Of a DNA stretch of 64,000 nt, positions 10,839-18,197 are shown piece by piece. Every line of letters starts with the position of its first letter. Positions within the stretch are counted from its first letter, which is position 1. Source of the DNA: Hymenopus coronatus (lineage: Eukaryota; Arthropoda; Insecta; Mantodea; Hymenopodidae); contig CM060881.1 of assembly GCA_030762935.1 (NCBI GenBank), forward strand, positions 103,950,501-104,014,500. The letters are read 5' to 3'. Below the pieces are notes generated by a model. It searched no databases. It saw only the letters and a list, made by a program, of their open reading frames with translations, and was not told the DNA's origin. The position numbers and the translations under genes were made by a program.

Positions 10839-11444
10839 CTAAAACAGATCGTTAATATATACATTATAAATGGTGGATTCGAAGGTGATTGGTTCGTGGT
10901 TCAAATCGGAGGGAAGATGTGATTTATTTGGTTTTGGATCACACGGATATACGTTACGTCTATCAACTACATGTGAATACCACATAGCAAGATTTATAAC
11001 ATTTCTTTGAGAACAATTTAGAACGGGTATTTTATGGCAAGCATGCATACATGGATTAGCATTAAATGTAGCAAACGATTCGTGATATACATCGATTTCA
11101 TCAATGTTTATTATAGTACGTTCGGTAATAGCGCGAAGAAATTTAGCTTTTTCCTCTCCTTTTGTAAATACTACAGTAAATTTATCCACATGCTTTTTTA
11201 GAATTGATGGAAGTAAATCGTATTTTACGTCTCCGTCTTCCCATTTTAACCCGTGAATTTTAGCAGTAATTTTGTCATTGGTAGATTTTACCAATTCGTT
11301 CAACGTACGTCGTTCATAAGGAGGAAGAAACACCCACGTTTGAACCTCACGATTTGAACCACATATAGAAAGTTCTTTTACTATGTATTCACGTTCATTA
11401 TCAATTAAAAAATTAAAATATATGAATCCTGCTCCTGACGACAT
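10839..11444 (-). CDS. Invertebrate mobile-element protein with C-x3-H / C-x2-R-N-V motif (201 aa)
   Basis: Start chosen at the ATG at 11444 (MSSGAGFIYF), which directly follows a good acceptor (TGTCAATATAG). The in-frame ATG at 11489 would lie inside a predicted 50-nt intron whose donor, AG|GTAAGT, is at 11499. Features: a GLKWEDGD..Y segment (about residues 78-90), a VVFTKGEEKAKFL segment, and near the C-terminus a Cys/His cluster (CMHACHK..NCSQRNVINLAMW). The combination 'GLxWxxGxxxY ... KGxEKxxFL ... C-H ... C-x3-N-V-x-N-L-x-x-W' is one I associate with uncharacterised proteins in invertebrate mobile elements; no biochemical role is known to me. The Cys/His spacing suggests a small metal-binding module. 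It lies just downstream of the protease gene. Confidence 0.6.
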   Translation of the reverse strand: MSSGAGFIYFNFLIDNEREYIVKELSICGSNREVQTWVFLPPYERRTLNELVKSTNDKITAKIHGLKWEDGDVKYDLLPSILKKHVDKFTVVFTKGEEKAKFLRAITERTIINIDEIDVYHESFATFNANPCMHACHKIPVLNCSQRNVINLAMWYSHVVDRRNVYPCDPKPNKSHLPSDLNHEPITFESTIYNVYINDLF

Positions 11445-11509
11445 GATTCTATATTGACAAATAACAATAAAATGAATATCGAGATACATTTTACTTACCT
11501 TTTATTGGT

Positions 11510-12010
11510 TTACATATTTGATATGATCCTTTTTTTTTTCTTGCAGGAAGCGGTAGAAAAGCATACAATTTTACTAATTAGGTAGTCATTATATTTATAT
11601 TCTTTTATTTTAAATTTGGAAAAGAAATCCTTTCTTGATAAGTTACAACATCTATGAATAAGATAACCAATAACATAATGTCCACAAGTAGAGCTAAAGG
11701 AACTTTGTAATCGGCGTTTGTTATAAATCCAATTTCTTTTTCCGCATTGATATTGCAAAAAATTTAAAATGTTTGAATAAAGAGGAGCAAATCCAAAACT
11801 GTCAAAATATTCTCCTATACCCGATTTTGATATAAAAATTCCAACCCAATGCTGACCTGGCATATTGCTAGGATCTGTATTTATTACTAATGCAGTAGGA
11901 AATTGTAATATTTGATTTTTAGGTATTTGATCCCTTGCAAATACCCCTATAAAATACGGTTTAGTTTGAGGATTATTGGATAATAATTTATATATTTGTT
12001 GAGTATTCAT
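11510..12010 (-). CDS. Adenain-like cysteine protease (maturation protease, PRO, 166 aa)
   Basis: Polinton maturation protease of the adenovirus-endopeptidase/Ulp1-like family, which processes capsid and core precursors. The catalytic set is in order: His54 (GQHWVGIFI), Asp70 (EYFDSFGF), Gln102 as oxyanion residue, and Cys109 (SSTCGHYVIGYL). Length and spacing fit the family. The ATG overlaps the stop of the major capsid gene by one base (TAATG), suggesting coupled expression. The C-terminus runs through a 10-A tract encoding KKKK, so the exact end is sensitive to one-base errors. A likely substrate site is visible in the nearby 149-aa pVI-like protein (MFGS|G). Confidence 0.92.
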   Translation of the reverse strand: MNTQQIYKLLSNNPQTKPYFIGVFARDQIPKNQILQFPTALVINTDPSNMPGQHWVGIFISKSGIGEYFDSFGFAPLYSNILNFLQYQCGKRNWIYNKRRLQSSFSSTCGHYVIGYLIHRCCNLSRKDFFSKFKIKEYKYNDYLISKIVCFSTASCKKKKRIISNM

Positions 12011-13266
12011 TATGACACGTGTATAGATCTATTAATGTCTATTTCCAATAGCTTTTGATATTCTGAACACACTATCATAGTAATTGGTTCTAATAAAGCT
12101 TTTTTAAATCCTACGTTTACGGTAACATTGCCGAGCTGTAGTCCGGAAATATATGATTCGTTCGCGCTCATGTCTGCTGTTAAATCAAAAGCTAATATTG
12201 TATATCCACTTTCATAGCATAATCTAGAAATAGAATGTCCTCGATCATCGCAATGAATACCTAAGTCATCTTGTAAAGTTTGGAAGCATTGTAAATACTG
12301 TTCATTTGTAAAATCTGGAGTTAACGGTTGTAAAGGATTAGGTTGTCCGTTTACAAACAATTGAAAGAAATTCATATCAAAGTGTTGAAAGTTGTATGGG
12401 TTTAGCGAAAAATCGCCACTATATGCCTGATTTGTAACAAAAGCTATTATGACTCTGCGAGGTACTTTTCCCACAAAAATATCGTTTACAGTTTTACTCT
12501 GAGTTCCTTTAGGAATATTAAAAGGTTGTAGATCTACTCCTGTAAGGTGATATTTTGCATTGTTTTTACCTAGTGCTTCTTGATGAGCTAACAGCACAGT
12601 GGGAGATGGATATATACGTTTTAGAGATAATTTAGCAGATGTAAAAATAGTTTTTCCCGGTTTTTCCCCAATTAGGTGAAATTCAGGAGTTGAAGGAGTA
12701 AGTTTTACAGTTACAGAAACGTTATTGAGCAAATATTTGTCTTGATTACATATTTCAGTTGACAAACAACCCATTACTTCAAATTCTTTACTACCTTTTG
12801 TATGTGCATAGCGCCATTGTATAGCAGTATTTTGATCGAAATTATTCATTTTACCTGCTGTATCTTTTTTCCAAAGTGATGCTTCTAAATGTGTATTCAT
12901 GGCATCATTAGAATAGTTTAATAATTTTTCAAAATATGTTTTATAAGGATAGCCTGGTTGAGGTTGAGTCACTGTAACATTATTTAAGATAATTTCCACT
13001 TGTTGAAAAAGAGAATTTAAGGAATTATTAACAAGTGTCACTTTGTCAACAGCATCTAAGTTTTGACCAGTTTCATTTACTATTTTACAACGTAGGCGTA
13101 ACACAACGTATGAAAGATCTAAATAGGTATCAGCATTTCCTGTATAGTGAAAAATTAAAGGCGAATTATGAGATATAGCATTTTGAGGGTCGAGTTCAAT
13201 AATGTTATAATTTTCAATACCGGTTTGTATTGGTTGTTCATCAAAAATATTAAATGCCGAATGCAT
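12010..13266 (-). CDS. Polinton major capsid protein, double jelly-roll type (418 aa)
   Basis: Intact frame starting at ATG 13266. It matches the Polinton capsid family represented in many invertebrate genomes by proteins annotated like C. elegans F54H12.2, shown by structure prediction to be double-jelly-roll hexon-type major capsid proteins. Visible features are beta-strand-rich sequence throughout; the N-terminal block GIENYNIIELDPQNAIS..., NADTYLDLSYVVLRLRCKI (residues about 44-62); a central YPYKTYFEKLLNYS..KDTAGKMN segment; and a second jelly-roll half from about residue 240 (LQPFNIPKG..., PRRVIIAFVTNQAYSG). At 418 aa it is at the short end for the family. It lies between the pVI-like gene and the protease, the expected morphogenesis order. 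Confidence 0.88.
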   Translation of the reverse strand: MHSAFNIFDEQPIQTGIENYNIIELDPQNAISHNSPLIFHYTGNADTYLDLSYVVLRLRCKIVNETGQNLDAVDKVTLVNNSLNSLFQQVEIILNNVTVTQPQPGYPYKTYFEKLLNYSNDAMNTHLEASLWKKDTAGKMNNFDQNTAIQWRYAHTKGSKEFEVMGCLSTEICNQDKYLLNNVSVTVKLTPSTPEFHLIGEKPGKTIFTSAKLSLKRIYPSPTVLLAHQEALGKNNAKYHLTGVDLQPFNIPKGTQSKTVNDIFVGKVPRRVIIAFVTNQAYSGDFSLNPYNFQHFDMNFFQLFVNGQPNPLQPLTPDFTNEQYLQCFQTLQDDLGIHCDDRGHSISRLCYESGYTILAFDLTADMSANESYISGLQLGNVTVNVGFKKALLEPITMIVCSEYQKLLEIDINRSIHVS

Positions 13267-13275
13267 ATATATATA

Positions 13276-13725
13276 TTAGACATTATGTATTTTACGAAAA
13301 TATATCTTTCTTCTTTTTTCTTTTTCTGTTCTTTTTACGTTGAGAAGTAACTTTCGAATGAGTCTGTTTTCTTTTTTTCGGGGTTTTATTCCAGAACCAA
13401 ACATCGAATCTAAAGACTGATCGGCTTTTTTCTTTAAGTTGCCTGTTCCTTCTTTTAATCTAGTGTTAAGTGATTGTTTGAATTGTTTTCCAGACGTTGC
13501 TACATCTGTTAGAACGTTAGCTCCTACATTTAATGCCTCTTTACCAACGGCTTTTGCCGCACTTTTAAAAAGTGGAGATACAAATCTCCATAGTCCTCCA
13601 AGTGCACCAAAAAGTCCATGTCCTCTTTGAAAACGCTTTCCTTTGTATAATACAAAATTTGGATCTTCCCCACTTCCTTTTCCACTTTGATTTAAAAAAT
13701 ATTTAGCAAGTTCGTGATGATTCAT
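13276..13725 (-). CDS. Adenovirus pVI-like amphipathic virion protein candidate (149 aa)
   Basis: Small basic protein. Residues 35-75 form a Gly/Ala-rich amphipathic stretch (GLFGALGGLWRFVSPLF then KSAAKAVGKEALNVGANVL), the character of membrane-active internal capsid proteins such as adenovirus protein VI. Residues 108-112 (MFGSG) match the adenain consensus (M/I/L)-X-G-X|G, separating this part from a very basic C-terminal tail (RKKENRLIRK...KRTEKEKRRK). That suggests a precursor cut by the protease encoded two genes away. Its ATG overlaps the minor capsid stop by 4 bp (ATGA), and the major capsid gene follows after 9 bp. The role is inferred from composition, the site and position; no sequence homology can be proved by eye. 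Confidence 0.65.
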   Translation of the reverse strand: MNHHELAKYFLNQSGKGSGEDPNFVLYKGKRFQRGHGLFGALGGLWRFVSPLFKSAAKAVGKEALNVGANVLTDVATSGKQFKQSLNTRLKEGTGNLKKKADQSLDSMFGSGIKPRKKENRLIRKLLLNVKRTEKEKRRKIYFRKIHNV

Positions 13726-14657
13726 TTTTTTTTAGGTCTAAAGGAAAGTACAACGGCTGAAGAAAACCCGTCGACAAATGGCAAAAACGCCCCTGTACCC
13801 GTTCTTAAATCTATTTTTATAATGTTAAAATCGTGTTGAAGTAAAGGTACCCAATTTTGAGGAAAAAATGCTTTTTCAATTGCTAAATGTTTGTTATCGA
13901 TATTTAGTTCTACTGTTGTACTTTCGATAATTTGTGCAAATGTATCGCTAACCATTTGAGGATCAATTAGGTTACAATAAACAAACATTTCGTAAGGAAA
14001 AGTTAAATAAGGGTTCATTGGATACGATGCCCGTGAAGACTTTGCAACATTGATACCAAATTTAAAACCTAATTGTCTATTTAAATCGGGTGATAAATAT
14101 AAGTTACGAATGAAATGTTTATTTGCACTCGTTTTTACTTCATCCGATTGTACTGTTGTCGTTTTAGGTTTTGAAGTTGAAGCATCTTGTTCAGTATCTC
14201 GTTTTTTTGGTTTAGTATCTCCTTGTTTGGGTTTACTAGGCTTTGCAGAAGCTTCACTATTTTCTACTGCATCGGAATTAATACTGACAAAACCTGTATT
14301 TGAATTGTATTTAAAAAATGTTTTAACAAATGCATTTCTCTCTAATGTGCGATTAATTTCATTTAGTAGCATTACATTGTCAGTTATTGTAGATTCCCCC
14401 AGATCGTAACGAAAACTAAACGAATTAGTGCCGGTTTCTGTTACGTGAACTCGATCTCCTTTTAAAAAATTTCCACTTTTTGTGATATTTACAAACATTC
14501 CGGGATATCTTATTTTGGTTAATGCTACTTCCCATTCTCCTAGCAAAACTATTCGTTGGGGCAACATGTTACAAAAACTAGAAGTTGTGTTACTTTTAAA
14601 GTGATCCATAGAACCGTTACTAGTAAGCGTAACGGAAAAGGGTTCTCTTTTCATCAT
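13722..14657 (-). CDS. Polinton minor capsid (penton, single jelly-roll) protein (311 aa)
   Basis: Start taken at the first of two adjacent ATGs (14657, MMKREPFSVTL); an upstream in-frame TTG at 14687 is not a credible eukaryotic start. The N-terminus has the family signature of Polinton minor capsid proteins: F-x-V-x-L-x-S-N-x-S, then LPQRIVLLGEWEVALTKIRYP (about residues 34-54). Residues about 140-185 are a hydrophilic Lys/Ser/Thr/Pro-rich linker (AKPSKPKQGDTKPKKRDTEQ), unusual against the ordered flanks and probably a surface loop or hinge. The C-terminal half (LSPDLNRQLGFKF..., FVYCNLIDPQMVSD) is conserved-looking and ends VVLSFRPKKK. The ATG overlaps the integrase stop by 4 bp (ATGA). 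Confidence 0.85.
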   Translation of the reverse strand: MMKREPFSVTLTSNGSMDHFKSNTTSSFCNMLPQRIVLLGEWEVALTKIRYPGMFVNITKSGNFLKGDRVHVTETGTNSFSFRYDLGESTITDNVMLLNEINRTLERNAFVKTFFKYNSNTGFVSINSDAVENSEASAKPSKPKQGDTKPKKRDTEQDASTSKPKTTTVQSDEVKTSANKHFIRNLYLSPDLNRQLGFKFGINVAKSSRASYPMNPYLTFPYEMFVYCNLIDPQMVSDTFAQIIESTTVELNIDNKHLAIEKAFFPQNWVPLLQHDFNIIKIDLRTGTGAFLPFVDGFSSAVVLSFRPKKK

Positions 14658-15740
14658 TGTGATATTAAATTTGATTGTTTTATCCAAGAATTAAACTTTG
14701 CAGGATATCCTTTCCACTTCACTAACACTTCTTTACTGCTTCCTTTACCTCTTTCGTCTAAAATTTTATCTATTTTAAAGATCGATTGAGGTTGTACTTT
14801 TTGGATCTCTTCTGTGTAGAAAATTCCGTCTAAATCTTCTCCAGATAAATCTTCTAGTTTATACACAATAGGAATGCCATTTACTACTTCTCTAATTTTA
14901 AAAATTTCATCAGTCCAATTTTGTTCATATCCTTTATCAAATTTCATTTTTATTTTAGAGATGCGAACGTGATCGCCTACTTTATATTTTTGTGGTTTAT
15001 AAGCTTTATATTTGCGTAATTTTTTTTCGTACAAATTGTCATAAACTAGAGAAATATTGCTTTCGTTTACTTCGGTAGGTGCCATTTTTATAGATCTATG
15101 ATATGCGTTATTGTACGATGTTAATAACCTGGGTAATATGTCAGTATATTTATAAGTATTTTTGTATGTAAAATATTTCCACATTTTTTCCTTAAGTGTT
15201 CTGTTAAATCGTTCTACAACACTTGCTTTTACATTATTTTTTGTAAGATAATGAGTAATTTTATGATTTTTTAAAAAATGTTTGAAACTGCTTGTTAGTA
15301 AATTCAGTACCTTTATCAGTTTGTAAAATTTTGGGAATACGCTTATATTTGTTAAATATTTCATTGAAAGCTTTAACTATTTCTGTTCCAGATTTGGAGA
15401 TTAGAGGAACGGCCCATGCGTATTTAGAGAAAACATCAATTATAGTTAAAATATACAGATATGGTTTATTGTAATCTTTAATATTATTTAATACGTTTAA
15501 GTCGCTTTCCCATAAATCGTCAATGTTTGTCACGTGATAATGTTTTGTTGGATAACGTTTTCTAGCATATTTATGAAAAGTGTAACTGTCTTGACCTTGT
15601 AAATATTTAATAATTTTTTGTTTAGAAATACCAGTAGCCTTGTGAAGTTTATTAGCAGTACCAAGTCCTGCATAATGATCCAATTTAAAATAATATTTAT
15701 CAAGTATTTTTATCTCCTTTTGTGTTAAAGTATCTCCCAT
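14654..15740 (-). CDS. Polinton DDE integrase with C-terminal chromodomain, frameshifted
   Basis: Retrovirus-type integrase that inserts the element and makes the 6-bp duplication. The first part starts at ATG 15740 and holds the N-terminal region and two catalytic aspartates (WESDLN and LQTDKGTEF). The second part (to 14654) holds the catalytic glutamate (VERFNRTLKEKM), the C-terminal DNA-binding region (KYKVGDHVRI) and a chromodomain (KIDKILDERG...VLVKWKGYP..NSWI). The parts are in different frames and meet near 15272-15277, a T6A6 tract; one extra base there explains the break. Apart from this the gene looks intact at about 360 residues. It overlaps the preceding 145-aa gene by 16 bp. Confidence 0.92.
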
Positions 15741-16162
15741 TTTTGCCTATCAGAACGCAAGTTATAAGGTTTATATCTTATGCTAGACGTCGGTTCTGTT
15801 TTTATTTTTCTTTCTATCGATTTTTTTTTATTTTTGTTTTTACTGCGGTATTTTTTAACTTTCGCTTTAGGCTTTTCTGTTTCCAAGTCGCTTTCAAATA
15901 CAGCGTCTTCATTATCTTGTTCTCCCTGTTTCCATAATTCCTTTTCCGATTGGATGTAAGGTTCACGCAATTTTGATACAATATCGTGATAATTTATTAA
16001 TTTATATTTAAGAAGTTTCCATTTATTATCAGGTGACACTGACTGTTTTTGTATACCTTCTATATCTCTGGTTAAATTCTCTAAAGTTTTATCGATGATA
16101 TTAATTTTTTTTAAACTTTCAGGTTGCGGATGCAACAGCATAATTTGTCTACCATACTTCAT
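15725..16162 (-). CDS. Small charged Polinton protein upstream of integrase, unknown function (145 aa)
   Basis: Intact frame from ATG 16162. The N-terminal two-thirds is predicted alpha-helical (MLLHPQPESLKKINIIDKTL..., WKLLKYKLINYHDIVSKL). The C-terminal third is acidic then strongly basic (KAKVKKYRSKNKNKKKSIER), consistent with nucleic-acid binding or a nuclear-localisation signal. A small helical protein at this position, with a helix pair around 'D-x-K-x-x-L-x-x-x-x-x-x-Y', is common in animal Polintons, but I know no assigned role. Its stop lies inside the integrase start region (16-bp overlap) and it starts 4 bp after the 127-aa gene ends. A virion core or scaffold role is conjecture. 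Confidence 0.7.
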   Translation of the reverse strand: MKYGRQIMLLHPQPESLKKINIIDKTLENLTRDIEGIQKQSVSPDNKWKLLKYKLINYHDIVSKLREPYIQSEKELWKQGEQDNEDAVFESDLETEKPKAKVKKYRSKNKNKKKSIERKIKTEPTSSIRYKPYNLRSDRQKWEIL

Positions 16163-16166
16163 TGTT

Positions 16167-16550
16167 TTAAGTAAATTTAGACACTAGAGCACTTCCTAAT
16201 GCACTTAATACAGGCAATATAAACGATGGCAGAAAACCTCCTTTTTGTATTAAAATATTCTTCTTCTTTTTAAAAGAAGTTTTTTTATCTATTAATTTTC
16301 TCCACAATTTTTTATGCTTTTTTAACCGATTTTTACATTTATTAGAAATTAATACTTTTCCGTTACATACGTTTAGTGCACATTCGGAAATAGCTTTTAC
16401 TAGTTCTGGATTTGCTTCTCTTAAAATTTTTTTACGTAATTTCGGCTTTGCTTTACTAAGAACAGCGAGATTGCCGCACTGCCTTGCAACTGTGGGCGAA
16501 AATAGTCTGCAGACTTTTTTAAAAACCTTTGGACGTAAACTAGGTGTCAT
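16167..16550 (-). CDS. Small basic core-like protein with C-terminal GGFLP hydrophobic tail (127 aa)
   Basis: Intact 127-aa frame with very basic helices (PKLRKKILREANPELVKAIS, KNRLKKHKKLWRKLIDKK) followed by a Gly-Gly-hydrophobic tail (GGFLPSFILPVLSALGSALV). This two-part design recurs in animal Polinton/adintovirus elements and resembles adenoviral core peptides (pX/mu or pVII-like) in composition: a DNA-condensing body with a membrane-active or capsid-anchoring tail. The segment LVKAISECALNVCNGKV is the most family-like part. It lies between the ATPase (11 bp away) and the 145-aa gene (4 bp), the usual place for virion core genes. Function is inferred. Confidence 0.75.
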   Translation of the reverse strand: MTPSLRPKVFKKVCRLFSPTVARQCGNLAVLSKAKPKLRKKILREANPELVKAISECALNVCNGKVLISNKCKNRLKKHKKLWRKLIDKKTSFKKKKNILIQKGGFLPSFILPVLSALGSALVSKFT

Positions 16551-16561
16551 TTTTTTCTATA

Positions 16562-18156
16562 TCATTTAGAAACAAAAGAAGTTAATATTTCGTCTGGTAA
16601 TATTCCTGTTCTGTAACGATATTTATCGGGAGTATATTGCGTACAGTCTAATATTAAATATCCGTGTGGCTTTTCTGTAGCCTTTTCAAATGCTTCTAAT
16701 AAAAATTTTGATCTTCTCGGTTCAAGCTGCTGAAATAATCTATCTAATTGCAGTTTATCTCTATTGTTTTTAAACACTATAATGTAGTTGGAATTAAGAG
16801 ACATAGTTCTAAATTTTTTTCCCTGTGGAAAAATATTTTGTAATATATAAATTACTCCAAAATTTTTATGGTGTGAATCTTTGGTAAAAAAGTTTGATAC
16901 GTTGCTACCGTCTGCTTCGTACATTAAATCATCTAATATTAATAAATCTCCATTCCTAACTGATTCTAATTCGGGGACTCCTTCGTGCATACGCTCATTA
17001 AATGTACAATTATTAAATTCCCTTTCGGTAGCAAAAGACGGTGGATATTCAGGAGGATGACACCATAAGCATCTTTTTATAGGTTGACTAAATACTTTAT
17101 CTGCATTTTTAAGTAAATTTTTAACAAAAGTAGATTTTCCGCTACGCGATGGACCTGTAACTTGCATTGTACTAGGAAATTTAAACTTTGTAATATCTGA
17201 ATCCACTATTTCAGAACGTTCAAAAGGTATTTCATTTTCTGTTTCTTTATATGACATGTCTCTCATTTCTATATCTTTACCAGAATTAACTTTTTTAAAT
17301 TTTTTATAATTTTCATCTATAATTTCTTCTTGAGATAAGTCTTTCATTTCTATATTCTTACCAGGATTAACTTTTTTGTAACTTCTTTTAAAATTTTCAT
17401 CTACAACTTCTCCTTGAGATAAGTCTTTCATTTGTATATCCTTACCAGGATTAACCTTTCTATATACATTTTTAAAATTTTCGTCCAGCACTTCTCCTTG
17501 ATTAAAATCTTTCATTTTTATATCCTTACCAGGATTAACTTTCTTAAATCTTTTATTCTGAAATGTATTTTTTAATTTGATTTTACTGTTATTTACATTA
17601 TCAAATCTGTGTCTCTTTAAGTTTCTAAACATGTTATTTTCATTTAAATTCGAATCCAAATCTGAATCTAGTTTGTGCTTTAAGTTTCCTTTATTTTTAT
17701 GGTTTAAAAGTAAACTTTGTTCTAAAGTTGGATTAAAGAGTGCATTAGCGCTTGTTTTTAATTTTTTCATATTTAATAAATTTTCATTTATATCGGATTC
17801 GAAAAACTTTTTTTTAAAGGGTAAAGTATGTTCTCTATCCTTAGTTCGCTTTATAGCTTGATTTAATATCGGTAATTTGGCAACTTTATTAAAAAAAGAA
17901 TGCTGTGAACTTATGTTTCGTTTAGTTGGCTGACCTGAAGGTAATAATTTAGGAATTTTTTTAAAAAACGAAAAAGAATGAGGTGAACTTATGCTTCGTT
18001 TAGTTGGCTGGCCTAAGCTGATAATTTAGGAATTTTTTTAAAAAACGAAACTTCTTGATCAGATTGACGTTTCAAAGGTAAACGCAAAGGTTGTAGTTTC
18101 GATAATTCGTTTACATCATATTTCATGGAAACATCGTCGTCCGAGTCTGATAACAT
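16562..18156 (-). CDS. FtsK/HerA-type genome-packaging ATPase with long repetitive N-terminus, frameshifted
   Basis: The ATPase domain is read intact from ATG 17770 (402 aa): Walker A GPSRSGKST at residues 206-214, Walker B DLLILDDL at 275-282, and a later sensor-like region (ILQNIFPQGK). This is the A32-like packaging ATPase found in Polintons. Two observations extend the gene. Residues 76-175 consist of four tandem copies (period 27-28 aa; about 84 bp, 17245-17545) built on K-K-V-N-P-G-K-x-I-x-M-K-D. The same frame also stays open upstream to 18026 with another repeat (FFKKIPKL...GQPTKR-ISS, 77-78 bp period). A one-base deletion between about 18011 and 18021 then separates it from a credible start at ATG 18156 (MLSDSDDDVS), 41 bp after the PolB stop. 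The N-terminal extension is unusual for this ATPase family. Confidence 0.9.
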
Positions 18157-18197
18157 GTTTTATACTACTAATGCTATTTTAGGTTTCCTCATTCCAT

